Positions 11,776 through 23,800 of a DNA stretch of 64,000 nucleotides are shown piece after piece. Position 1 is the first letter of the stretch. Every line of letters starts with the position of its first letter. The notes beneath the pieces are model-generated. The model ran no database searches. It saw only the letters and a list, made by a program, of their open reading frames with translations, and was not told where the DNA came from. The position numbers and the translations under genes were made by a program. Origin of the DNA: Talpa occidentalis (taxonomy: Eukaryota; Chordata; Mammalia; Eulipotyphla; Talpidae); contig NW_023605083.1 of assembly GCF_014898055.3 (NCBI RefSeq), positions 67,945,715 to 68,009,714 on the forward strand. Reading direction: 5' to 3'.

Positions 11776-12695
11776 AAGGGAGACTATAGTAGGAGCCTCT
11801 GTCACAGTTTCTGTGGGAAAGGGAAGGGAAATCAGGGTAAGCAGGCTTAGGACTGGCTAATTTGAATAATTTCATTAGGCTCTAGGGTATAGGGCTTTCT
11901 CGCATTCTCAGGAACCTGGATCTGTGAAGACTAGGTCAGAAAAATATTGCCCCCTAGAGTAAAACAGCCAAATAAAGGCAGGGGTGGAGAGTATTGGCTT
12001 TGGATCAGTTAGTTTATATATGAAAGGTGCCCTTTAGGGCAAATCATTTGCCATTGCTAAGAATTATCTGGTCCTGGGAGAAGTGGTCTATGCCCAGTCA
12101 GCAAAAGCCAGGTTGCCAGAGCATCAAGAATATAGAAAATAAGAAAATATAATTAATACACATTAAAAGAAACACAGTAAAATAAATGAGGAAGGCAGAT
12201 TTCCATCTTGAATGACTATGTGGGTGTAAAATGCTATTTACTTTCCAGGGAACTAAACTTCATCAGGGGACCTACAACACACCAGGTACTGCCCAAAGTC
12301 CTTTACATAGTCTCAATCACAGGTGTCCTTACTATTTAAAAGTAAAGTGTTCTTATGAAATTTTTTTATGAGCAGAAATGGTGTAACATGAAGATGTAAT
12401 TATCATGTTTATGGGAAAAATGTTCTGGCATTCCCAGACCCCTCAAATAAGCTACCGAATTATACCAAAGAACCCATAAACTGTAAAACAACACTCATAT
12501 ACAGTACAACATATGGAAGGATCATGAATAATGTGCAAAGACACAGCCTACACAGAGTTGTTCCTGGGGAAGGTGTTTACGCTTGCTGCTGGGATGTTTT
12601 CTACCCCTGGAACACTACCCTGCAGGGCAAATGCTAAGCATGACTTCTGTTGTGAAAGTGATTATCCTCTTTGGTTTTCTCCTGGTTAGTGAAAA
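11776..12695. other. Intergenic DNA, no gene seen
   Basis: Unique-looking sequence. A MIR-like phrase, 'CACACCAGGTACTGCCCAAAG' followed by 'TTTACATAGTCTCAATC', lies near 12279-12320. No coding region. Confidence 0.45.
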
Positions 12696-13142
12696 TGTTA
12701 GGGGGAGAGGATGTCCTGAGCAAATGCCACACAGGCTTTGTGGATGCCACCCCCACTCCATTAAGACACTGGGAACTACAAATCCCATGATTCCCAAAGG
12801 GAAGTTTTGAAGACCTAACAGTGGGGTTAAGCAGCTATTTTCTGTTTGTAAATAAAACCAGCCACGTTAGTGGGGTCTGGGGCACTTGGCTCATGCTCTT
12901 GGCCAGGCAGGTTTGGTCTTGGCAGGTCATTTGGGATTCCAGGTTGGCGGAATGGGTAGGACGCATTTAAGCATTTATCTCCCTCTTTTCTCCCTGAGTT
13001 GTACATTTCCTCATTTTCCCTTTCCCTTGTAAATAAACCCTTGTTAACCTTTTGTGTGTGCCTGCAGTGTAAGACCTTTTAAGAGTGCTGGTGAGGACCC
13101 ACGGTCAGGCAACCCATTTTATATTGGGGTTGCCCTGTAACA
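12696..13142 (+). mobile_element. Solo LTR of an endogenous retrovirus
   Basis: A 447-bp block begins TGTTAGGGGG and ends CCCTGTAACA, with AAAA on both sides as a 4-bp target duplication. An AATAAA signal near 13033 is followed by a GT-rich stretch, as in R/U5. The same family occurs inverted at 41991-42455, which confirms both ends. No internal proviral sequence is present. Confidence 0.85.
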
Positions 13143-13980
13143 AAAACAGCAGCTAATGTAAGTCTTTTCCAAAGTGAAGTGAGTGGTATAAGGTGAACTT
13201 TTGAAAAGCAGGGGGAACCTGTAATTTTCACAGTAAAATTTTGGCAGGGGAACAACTTTTAGCTTCATTTTACAGCTGTGTTGAAGAGGTCTGTGAGAGT
13301 GTGCTCAGCCCCTTATGACAGGCATCTCCAGACTTAATTTTAGACATGTTGGCTTTGAGATCCACATGGAACATCTCGGTAGAACTATCTAGGACCTGAT
13401 ACCAGGGATAGTCCCATTTTAGACTGTGTTCTTATTTAACAGAAACTGACATTGTGCTTGTTCATCCCTGATACCATGCTAAAGAGTTTCCAAATACCAG
13501 TTTATTTAATCCCATGAAAATCACTTGAGTGCATATTATTATTCCCATTTTGTCTATAATTTAAGAAACCATTGTAGTCATCAATTTATAGAATGTTCTG
13601 ATGAACTATGTGTTAGATGATGCATTTTTTTAAAAGTTCACTGATTTCAATTAAGCAAAACATATTATGTCATCTCCATTTTAAAACCAGAAAACTAAGA
13701 TTTAGTAGTTTATATCATTTGGCTATTGTCCCACGACTTTATCTTTCTGAATTCCAGAGGGAAGCCCATGAGAAGACAATCTCTAAAAGCCAACGAGGGA
13801 GTCTCAGAAAAGCCAGTCCTGCTGACAGCTTGGTCTGGGGCTACTAGCCTACAGAACTGTGAGGAAATAATGTACAGTCTGTGGTACTCTGTGACGGCAG
13901 CCCTAGCAATGACTACAGACAGAAAGTTTCCATTTCAAAAACAAAATTGGAAAGCTACTGTCCTAGATAGCTGAATAGAC
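13143..13980. other. Distal upstream DNA of TLR4
   Basis: No coding region. A MIR-like fragment ('CATATTATTATTCCCATTTTG') lies near 13530-13560. Position about 0.4-1.2 kb upstream of the TLR4 start makes regulatory content possible, but I see no decisive site. Confidence 0.4.
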
Positions 13981-14342
13981 AGTTTGACCAGTACTATTAT
14001 TTCTCTAAATTTACAAACCCTGAGGTCAGATGATTTCCTGGGATAAAAGCCAGCTTCCTCTTGTTACTCCAGCCCTTAGTCTGTGGACATTTTCTTCTAA
14101 CTTCCCCTCCTAAGACAGGGGAGATAGCTATTAAAGAAGCAGAAGTCCAGAATGCTAAGGTTGCCACTTTCACTTCCTCTTGCCCCTTAACCCAGCTCTG
14201 CTTTGAATACAGTCATTGCGTGGGTACCGAGCTAGGAAAGGAGACAGCAGTGCCATAGGAGGAGGCTGCTGTGACACAGTGACAGCAGGTGGTTGGCGGC
14301 GGTGTGTCATGGTGGCCACATCTCCTAAGAGAAGATGCCAGG
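13981..14342 (+). promoter_or_regulatory. TLR4: TLR4 proximal promoter and 5' leader
   Basis: This stretch directly precedes the TLR4 start codon and resembles the human proximal promoter as I recall it, notably the block with 'AGAATGCTAAGGTTGCC', 'TTTCACTTCCTCT' and 'CTGCTTTGAATACA'. There is no good TATA box at the expected place, as reported for human TLR4. Ets-type cores (TTCC) occur at about 14055 and 14174. The transcription start cannot be fixed from sequence, so the promoter/leader border is unknown. Confidence 0.7.
14168..14177 (-). promoter_or_regulatory. PU.1/IRF composite element (EICE-type)
   Basis: TTTCACTTCC on the plus strand is GGAAGTGAAA on the minus strand, an exact match to the Ets-IRF composite consensus GGAANNGAAA bound by PU.1 with IRF4 or IRF8. 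Published work on human TLR4 assigns myeloid expression to PU.1 and ICSBP (IRF8) in the proximal promoter. It lies 166 bases upstream of the first ATG. Confidence 0.7.
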
Positions 14343-14346
14343 ATGA
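14335..14346 (+). other. Minimal upstream ORF (Met-Pro-Gly-stop)
   Basis: ATG CCA GGA TGA: the TGA at 14344-14346 overlaps both tandem TLR4 start codons (ATGATG at 14343-14348). A at -3 gives fair context. The human leader, as I recall it, has the same ATGCCAGGATGATG arrangement, so it may be conserved and allow termination-reinitiation. Confidence 0.55.
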
Positions 14347-14438
14347 TGGCTTCCACGCACCTGGCTGGGGCTCTGATCATCCCAGCCTTGGCCTTCTTTT
14401 CTGGCCTGAGACCAGAGAGCTGGGACCCTTGTGTGCAG
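14343..14438 (+). CDS. TLR4: TLR4 coding exon 1
   Basis: Encodes 32 residues, MMASTHLAG... to ...WDPCVQ: the hydrophobic signal peptide plus the first ectodomain residues, with Cys30, which in human pairs with the next cysteine (Cys41 here). Two ATGs stand in tandem; I use the first as in human, although the second (14346) has the better context (A at -3, G at +4). The splice donor is CAG|GTATGT. Intron phase 0. Confidence 0.95.
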
Positions 14439-15337
14439 GTATGTAGTAGGAGTCAACTCACCTCCTGTGAGCTTTGCTTTGCTTCTGAAAAACTGCTCTG
14501 TGCCCAGAACTTTATAAAGAGGAGCCAAGTATTACCTTAAAGGCTTCAGAAGTCATAGGACCAAACAATTCATGGTCATAGGACACAATTAGGTGGTTTA
14601 TGGGGTTTTGTCCCACGGAAGACTTTACAAATGAGGTCTTTATATCAGATAGACAGACCTGCTTGAAATCACTGTCTGACTTCAGGGCTGTGTGACTTTG
14701 AAGATGTTATTAAACCTCTCTGAGACTAGGTCTCACAGCTATAAAGAAATTATAACACCTACTTTAACAGAGGGTTATAAGAAGGCTGCTTGCTGTGATT
14801 CCTCTATGCCTAAGGTTTACAAACTCAATTTCAAGTTGTCACTTTACCCCCTTTCCATTTCAGGAAGAGGTTTTTGTTTGCTTGTTTTGGTTTTTTGTTT
14901 GTTTGGTTGGTTGGTTGGTTGGTTTTTTTTCTTATTCTTTTTTTAAAATTTTTTAAAGATTTTTTTTATTTATTTTTACAAGCACTGGGTACAGTCATAA
15001 GCGCAGGAGGGTGAGAGAATTCACCAGAGCCAGAGCGGGGAGCAGAGCAGGCAGAATGACGAAGTACTCTGCTGAGGGGTGCAGCGGGAGGCAGCTGAGG
15101 TCTGTGTGCCATGTGGGACCCTCACTGGTGGCTGCAGATCGAACCGGTGCTGCAGAGGCTGTGGGCAGCATGGCAGCCCAGTGCTCAACCAGGGGAGGCC
15201 TTTTTTTTTTTATTCTTAATAGAAATAATTTTTTAAGTAGGTTTCAGACTTCTGAATCTAGTCATTCAGTTCTTCCCAAAAGATGAAAAGGAGAGACTGG
15301 AAAAGAAAAGGGGAGACAGAGAAATAGGGAAAAGGAC

Positions 15338-15409
<72 letters not shown>

Positions 15410-18400
15410 AAAAAAGAGTGAGATAGGAAATGTCAGGTAAAGCAATGGTCTCTTCTTTTGGAAACACCAACCAGCTGGTTGGTAATTCTTCAAGATGGAG
15501 CTGTTGTTTAGAAACCTCTGGTAGGAATAAACAGCCTGGAATTCAGGGTGTGCAGGGTGAGAAACTCAAGAAAAGCATGGTTAGCCAGAGTTTGGAAATG
15601 GAGAATCTGAGAGAAAACAGTGCACTTTATAGGGAACAAAGATTTGTTATCACAAAGTTCTCCCTTCCCCAGTGTCCTGCCCATACCCCTATCCTGACTC
15701 CCTTTTCTGTAGTTCTCAGGCTACTAGGGAAATGGAGATGGATCCTCCAATTTGGGTCACCTTGGATATAATCACATTCACCCTGGCTCCTCCCTTTCCC
15801 CAAATCCCATATGCTCTGTCTCAAAGCTTGTCCATCGCAGCCCATCCTTCAGCGCCTCCCTAGGACGGTCCTCTTGGGCAGTGACTGGTCCCCTAACTTC
15901 ATAGACCCCTTCCTTTAATCCACTCTGCATATTTTTGTTTCTGGTTTATGTTTTGTTGTTTTCCTGAGATTGGGTTCTAACAAATTAGTCTTCATGAGAA
16001 TTTATAACAACTTTCCATGGCTGTTAGGGTGGTTTCCTAATACCACCCTAACAAGGCAAAGGCCCTGCCTGGAATGCATTTCCTGGAGCTAGAATGCATC
16101 TCCCGAGATCTGTGTTGTCAAGAGTAATACCATATGGGCCACATGATACTATTTACAGTAAACACATTAAAAATTAATTGCATTTTTATTTAGCTGAATT
16201 TTAACTAATTAAATTAAAAATATAATTTGAAATCTTTTAGTAATCATAATAAAAATATAAAAAGAGCTGAATTTACTTGTAATATTTTATTTAACTTAAT
16301 ATATTCAAGATATTATTTCAAAATGTAACATGTACTAAATTATTAATAAGATGGTTTACAGTTTTTCTTTGGCACTAAGTCTTTGAGATTTAGTATATAT
16401 TTTTACCATATGTCTCAGTTTAGATTACACATTTCTCATGCTTAATAACCATGTATGGCTAGTGGCTGTCTTATTGGAAGGGCAATCCTAGATATTTTCA
16501 AGAATTTAATCCAGCTCTGCAGTCAGATTTCTCCTTACATGTCTCCTCCTTCAGTAAGTCTTCCTGACTGGCTCATGTAGAGTTCCCCACACACAATATT
16601 TGCCTCTAATCTTCTTATGCTGATTTTTTTTAATAGTACCTCTCTATATGTATTTTGCTTTTTTTTTTTTTTTTTTTTTCCCCTTGAAGTGATATCTGTA
16701 GGAGAGTCATCATTGCTGGTTTCTGTTTCCCCACTACCTAGCACAGAGTGACCACTCAATTCCTATGTGTTGAATGACTAAAACTATTGCCACATGATGA
16801 AGTCTATGGCTCCTGATTTGGCTATGGTTTCCCCTCTGGCTCTGGTTTCACCACTCCTGCTATGTTCCACCTAATCATAATTAATTGTCCATCCCTTTCC
16901 TTACACTGTTCTCTCTCCCCCTTACCATGTCTTCAACTCTTACTCATCTTTCAAGAGCCTCCTTGAAACCTTTCTTGGAAGCCTTCTATGATCCTTAGAT
17001 ACAGAGGGAATATATATATATTTTAAGATTTATTTATTTATTCATAAAAGAACTGGGGCACAGGCCAGATTCGTGGGAGGGTGAGAGGGTTCACCAGAGA
17101 CAGAGGGGGGAACAGAACAGGCAGACTAATGAAATACACTGCTGAGGGGAGCAGCAGGCAAGACAGGAGAGGTCTTCTTCGCCATATGGGACCCTCGCCG
17201 GCCGGCCGGGATCGAACTATCACTGCAGAGACTGCCGACAGCTTCACAGCGCTGTGCTCAACCGCCTGCGCCACCAGGGGAGGCCCTACAGAGGGAATAT
17301 TTTCCAAGCCTGGTTTATAGCCCATTCCAGAAGGGAACTGTGCTCCTTCTAAGACCTTACTCTACAATGTGAACTCACTGAAATTTGGAGTCACATCGTA
17401 TCTGTCCCTGTACTATCCACAGCATTTAGCAGAGAATGCCTACAATTTGGATTTAAACAAACATTTATTCAATCAATCATTCATTCACAAATATTTTTTG
17501 AGAATCAACCATTTGCCAGGAACCATTCTAAGTGCCAAAAACGTAGCAAAGGTCAAGCCTTAGGCTTATAATCTAGTGAGAGAGCTGAATAATGCCTACG
17601 GAACAATCACCTGAACAGCATAGTGTTAGATGGTGAGATAACTGTGAAGGGTAAAAGAGGCTGAGGGAAGAAATTCTGGGACCACCCTCTATTGGATGGT
17701 ATGGTTGGTGAGGTTGCTACTAAGGGCAACATTTAAGTAGATATGTAAATGAAGCTAAGAGCTACCATACAACCTCTGGGCCTTTATGTATATTGCTTCA
17801 TCTCTCTGAATTCTTCTTCATTAAAAGTTCAATTTGGAGGGCCTCCCCGGTGGTGCAGCGGTTGAGCGCTGGGTTGCGAAGCTGCCCGCAGCCTCTGCAG
17901 CACTGGTTCAATCCCCAGCTGCTCCCTGGCCACCGGATGGGGGTCCCACATGGTGCTCAGTCCTTTCCTGCCGCCCGCTGCTCCCCTCGGCAGTATACTT
18001 CGGTCCTTCTGCCTGCTCTCCTCCCCGCTCTGGCTCTGGTGAATTCTCTCACCCTCCCGCACTTCTGACTGTACCCAGTGCTTGTATAAATAAATAAATA
18101 AATCTTTTAAAAAAAAAAGTGCAATTTGGAGATTAAAGTGTATAACTTGTAATGAATACAGGGACATATAATAGGGAATTAATAATGGCTAATAATAAAA
18201 ATGCTAATATTTACTCATCAGTTATACTGAAGTAGACTTTGAGAGAATCTCTTTAAAATTACCTAATCTCATTTAATCATTTTAACAGAACATACTGGTT
18301 TTAAAGAACAGAAAATAAAATTCAGCTGGCTTATGCAAGGAATTTCAATGAACAAATCAGAATTCAAAATTAAACTGGAGGTTAGAGAATGAGATTTTAA

Positions 18401-20857
18401 AAAATTGGGGAAAGTATTATAGAAACCAGCACTGGAAGCAAGGAAGTACAAAGCCTTGATCTCACTTGCTAGGTTCCACCACTGAAACTATGTGCTCTAA
18501 GACCTTAAATGGGGAGATTTTTTTCCCCACTTCTGTATTACCTGCTCAAAGGTCAATGAACCAAGATTGAGAAAATGCAATTCACAAAAATTGGGTGGTG
18601 ACTAAGGAAGTGTGGATACCTTAACTGGAAACCTCCCCAAGGCTGAATATGTGTGTGTGGGGGGTGCAATTTAGAAACAAAAAGAAGCAAAAAATACCCT
18701 TTACCCCAAGTCATACTTACGAGCTATGGAGAAATCCAGAGCTTCTGGACTCCAGAGGTTTAGCTCTCTACCACTTGATTCCATTGCTTCTTGCAAAATG
18801 ATACTATTGTACAGTAAAGGTTAGAACACTGGATACATAAAAGATGTTCTACCCTTCTTTAGAATAAGTGTTTCATAAGTATGAAGTGACAGGATAAATG
18901 TGGATGAATGGATGGATGGATGGATGGATGTGTGCATGCATGAAAGAAGACTGACTGGCCCCTGTGCTTGTATGAGAGATCCTCCAGACTCTGGCCTAAA
19001 CCGGGGAGTTGCAATGGGGCTCTGTTGAGGTATATTAAGTAAAATACTGCATTTAATGTGTTTCCATTGTAGGTGGTTCCTAATGTTACTTACCAATGCA
19101 TGGAGCTGAATCTTGACAAAATCCCTGACAACATACCCATATCAGCTAAGAAACTGGACCTGAGCTTTAACCCCCTGAAGCATTTAGGAAGATATAGCTT
19201 CTCCAACTACTTAGAACTACAGGTACTGGATTTAGCCAGGTAATGAAAGAGCTTTTTACACACTGCACAAAGTGAGATGTTCATTGGTCTAGCATTCCAA
19301 GGTTGAACCAGAAAGCCTAGTTGATGGACTGTCAACTTCAGTCATTCATTTATTGATTGATTGATTCATTCATTCGGTAGATGCCTCAGTTGCTGTATAA
19401 CTTTGGGCAAGCCATTTCCCTTCTGCTGGTCTCAGAAATAAGCAATTGGACAAGTGATAGTTCCTAACAACAATTCTATTTTTGAATTTTCTTTTAAGTC
19501 AGGGGAAAAAATTGACTCTAATTCTTTCATTGGCAGATATTTTTTGGCCCCTTGCTATATGGTGAACACTGAAAGAAAGAGTATATTGATAGATATCATG
19601 TAATCCCAGCTATTAAGGAGGGCATATTCACTTGAAAGGATTAATATGATAAAATCAGGAGCATGGTATTGGGCACATAGTAGACATTTGACGAATGTTA
19701 CCTGATTCTGATTGTGGATTCGTACCTGAGATAAGAAGTGTAATATGTAGCAGGGGGTGATAAAATATATGCAAATTAGAGGCAATACATTGTGTTGGTC
19801 ACAAGAGGGGCCTTCTCTGCAATGGTAGCACAATATATATTTCAGAAATCAAGTGGGATTCAAACAGTGTCTGGAATATTGAAAGCAGGGTAGGGGACAG
19901 GGGATTAGGAGATAAAGTAAACCAAAGACTAGATTGCAACATCAAAGGCAAAAACATCTGCTGTGAGAAGAAACAGTGGCTAAGGTTTTCTGATATTGGG
20001 AGAGGTGATGTTACTATCATTATTTTGGGGGGAGGGTACTGAATCCTGAGCCAGTTTTTTTATCATCAAGGGTCTTATTAAACAATTATTAGATAATCAT
20101 CCCGTTCTCTATACCAGTTGGTAAAAAAAATACAAACATTTTATGTATGTCTTTTCACCGTGGAAACCGTAAGAACTAAGTGTATAATAGGAAAATCATC
20201 TTTAGAGCAGACATTTCTATAGAAGAATGAGCATCTAATATTTTATGCTCTAACTTGGATATTGATAGACTATAGCCAAGGGTTAAATAGAGCATTTTAA
20301 AGGCAGAACCTAGATCCCATGAGGCTCAGAAGACCCTCAGTAGGTCCTTTTCCGCATTTATAACCATGTTGCTTGAGGTACATCATTTTCTCTCTCTGAG
20401 GCTCAGATTTCATCTGTGAGACAGAAATGATGAAACTTACTCTGTAGGGTTAAATGTGATAATGAGCACAAACATGCTATATATATTCATATATAATATA
20501 AACTATATATTTCATAGTTATAAAATAGTATTATTATAGCATTTCATTACTTTTGAATTTTCAGTTTTCTGAGTAAGAATTTCATAATAAAGGTACTGAG
20601 GTAGACAGATCAGCCTTCCTCCCTTAAAAGCAATAAGTAATTTTTTATTAAACAATTGTTTAATGGTTCCTGTTCTTGTAAGTTTCCCTGGTAACCACCC
20701 CCCCCCATAGGTTTTCCAAAGGGTACCTTAATTAACATAATAAGAGACACCTTTACCACTCTCAACACTTTAGAAATTTCCTGGTGTTGTGTGTGAACCA
20801 GGAAATGTGGATGAAAATCAAAACATATGAGAAATATATTTTGGTCATATGAATGAT

Positions 20858-20894
<37 letters not shown>

Positions 20895-23800
20895 CCTATA
20901 AATCAGAATAGTGTACCATGATAACTAATTTTCAAACATCTAGCTATCGTATATGGAAAACTTATCATAAACACTAAGGGTATCTGCTACCCATTTGTGT
21001 ATTTTTTGAATTTTTTATTTTAATATTTATTATTTTTTAATTTAAAAAAAAATATTTGCTTTCCCTCACCCCCTCAGATTGAGTACCCATAGAATTTCCT
21101 TCCCCAAGGCACCCATGCACCATCACCTCAGTCCTCTATGCTCCTCTCTCCCTCCCTCTCACCCCCTCCCTCCTCCTCCCCTGCAGGATGTCTCTGGTTT
21201 ATAATTGTCTGTTTTTGCTTTGTTGTGTTTTGTACTGTTATTTTTTTACACTGATATCTTATTTGGTTCCCCTATATTCCTGTTATAAGTGAAACCATCA
21301 AACTGGTCCAACCATTGTGGAAAGCTGTCTGGAGGTTCCTCAGTCTACTAAAAATGGAGCTACCATATAATCTGGCAATTCCACTACTAGGGATCTATCC
21401 AAAGGACACAAAAACAGTGATTAAAAAGAGGACCTGTGCACCTTCGTTTATTGCAGCACTATTTACAATAGGTAAAACCTGGAAACAACCCAAATGCCCA
21501 AAAATAGATGACTGGATCAAGAAGATGTGGTATATATACACAATGGAATATTACTCAGCAATCAAAAAAGATAAACTCAGCCCATTTGCAGCAACATGGA
21601 TGGAGCTAAAAGGAATTATGCTCAGTGAAATAAGCCAGAAGGAAAAAGAAAAATACGTGTTTTTTTTTTTTTTTTAATCTTTGAAATTGACATTCTCCAG
21701 TCATTAATCATGCCTAACAACTAAAACTCTCTGTGTCCTCTGCACTAACAGGATGTATAATCATAATTACATGTTGCTGGAAATGACTGGTTGATTCAAG
21801 ACTGTTACCGACTCTGTCAGTCACATAGTCTTCATGTGCCCAGATCCTGGGTTGGCTTCCTTCTGATGGATGTGCTCCCTTTGCTTAGCATGTTGTACAC
21901 CTAGTGTGAAGAGTATGATCAAGAGTGCTGAGCCTGTAGATCTTCATGTTTGCTCATGCCATCATCTGCCTCTCTTGATCTCTGCCTATGCACAGTCATC
22001 ATATGACATGTCACATGTGTGAAAACCGTATGGCTGGGATTGGTTTTCCCCTTTTGGGTGTTTATTCAGCAGAAAGATTATGTAATCTATATCTTTTTTG
22101 CCTGTAGGTGTGAAATTTTCATGATTGAAGATGATGCATTCCATGGCCTAAACCAACTCTCTACCTTGATATTGACGGGAAACCCTATCCAGAATTTATC
22201 CCTGGGAGCCTTTTCTGGACTACCAAATTTACAGAAGCTGGTGGCAGTGGAGGCCACCCTGGTATCTCTAGAGGACTTTCCCATTGGACATCTCAAAACC
22301 TTGAAAGAGCTTAATGTGGCTCACAATTTCATCCATTCCTGCAAGTTACCTGATTATTTTTCTAACCTAACCAACCTAGAACACTTGGACCTTTCCAAAA
22401 ATGAGATACGAAATATTTACCATGGAGATTTGCAGATTTTATACCAAAAGCCCCTAACCAAACTTTCCTTAGATTTATCCATGAATCCTTTAGACTTTAT
22501 CCAACCAGGTGCCTTTAAGGAAATTAAGCTTCATCAACTGACTTTGAGGAGTAATTTTAATAATACAGATATAATGAAAACTTGTATTCAAGGTCTGGCA
22601 GGTTTGAAAATTGATCAGTTGGTTTTGGGAGAATTTAAAAATGAAAGGCATTTAGAAAGATTCGACAAATCTGCACTAGAGGGTCTGTGTGATGTGACAA
22701 TTCGGGAATTTCGGATGGTATTTTTCTACAAGTTCTCAGAGGAAACTACTGACTTTTTAAATTGTTTAGTAAATGTTTCTGCAATTTCTCTGGTGAGTCT
22801 GGATTTAAGTAAGTTACCAAATCTTATTGGTGATTTCAGATGGCAATACTTAAAAATGGTTAAATGTCATTTTGAACAATTTCCCATATTGATGCTCAAG
22901 TCTCTCAAAAGGTTGGTTTTCAGGGACAACAAAGGAGCAAGCATTCTAACTGAACTTGAACTACCGAATTTGGAGTACTTAGATCTCTATAGAAATTCAC
23001 TGACTTTAAAGCACTGCTGTTCTCAATCTCATTTAGGGACAACCAGACTGAAGTATTTAGATCTGAGCTTCAATGACGTGATCACTATAACCTCAAACTT
23101 CATGGGCTTAGAGCAATTAGAATATCTTGATTTCCAGTATTCTACCTTGAAAAATATCAATGATTTTTCAGTATTCCTGTCACTCAGAAACCTCCTTTAC
23201 CTTGACATATCCTGCACTAACAGCCACATTATTTTCCATGGCATCTTTGATGGCCTGTTCAGCCTCCAAGTCTTGAAAATGGCCGGCAATTCTTTTCAAG
23301 ATAACTTCCTTCCAAACATCTTCATAGGGATGGTGAACTTGACCTTCTTGGACATCTCCCACTGTAAGCTGGAACGGGTTTCCCAGATGGCATTTGACTC
23401 CATCCCCAGACTTCAGGTGCTCAATATGAGTCACAACAGCCTCTTGTTTTTAGATGCACTTCTTTATAAACCTCTCCTCAACCTCCAGGTTCTGGATTGC
23501 AGTTTTAATCACATAGTGACCTCTAAGGCGCAAGAACTACATCATTTTCCAAGTAGTTTAGCTTCTTTAAATCTTACTCAGAATGCCTTTGCTTGTGTTT
23601 GTGAGCACCAGAGTTTCCTGCAGTGGATCAAAGACCAGAGTCAGGTCTTGGTGGCAGCTGAACAAATGGAGTGTGCCACCCCTGACGATATGCAGGGTAT
23701 GCCAGTGCTGAGTTTCAGGAATGCCACATGTCAGATAAGAAAGACTGTCATCAGTGTGTCAGTTCTTGCTGGGCTTGTGGTGTGTTTAGTGGCAATTCTG

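Larger units (their letters stand above)
14309..14438 (+). other. Overlapping upstream ORF in the TLR4 leader (exon 1 part)
   Basis: An ATG at 14309 lies 34 bases upstream of the TLR4 start, in another frame, with G at -3 and G at +4 (strong initiation context). It stays open to the end of exon 1. After splicing it continues three codons into exon 2 and stops at TAA 19081-19083, giving 46 codons overlapping the TLR4 start. It matters only if transcription starts upstream of it, which the human leader length suggests. No product is proposed. Confidence 0.5.
14439..19072 (+). other. TLR4: TLR4 intron 1
   Basis: A 4634-bp intron with GTATGT donor and TTCCATTGTAG acceptor. It holds MIR and L2 fragments, three tRNA-derived SINEs, a GA microsatellite, a hAT-like relic, a perfect 11-bp inverted repeat and a TGGA repeat. 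No internal coding exon is evident. Confidence 0.92.
19240..22107 (+). other. TLR4: TLR4 intron 2
   Basis: A 2868-bp intron with GTAATG donor and TTTTTTGCCTGTAG acceptor. It holds an AT repeat, a poly-C run near 20698 and an inverted L1 insertion at 21008-21656. Open reading frame runs 90 bases upstream of exon 3 without a stop, but the AG and homology place the exon start at 22108. Confidence 0.93.

Noticed and set aside
17793..18167. Proline/alanine-rich frames of 87-112 codons
   Set aside because: They lie in a tRNA-derived SINE; the same frames recur over other copies (2726, 37832).
22019..22107. Open reading frame continuing upstream of TLR4 exon 3
   Set aside because: It begins at a GTG, not an ATG, the acceptor TTTTTTGCCTGTAG and homology put the exon start at 22108, and the extra residues do not match any TLR4.
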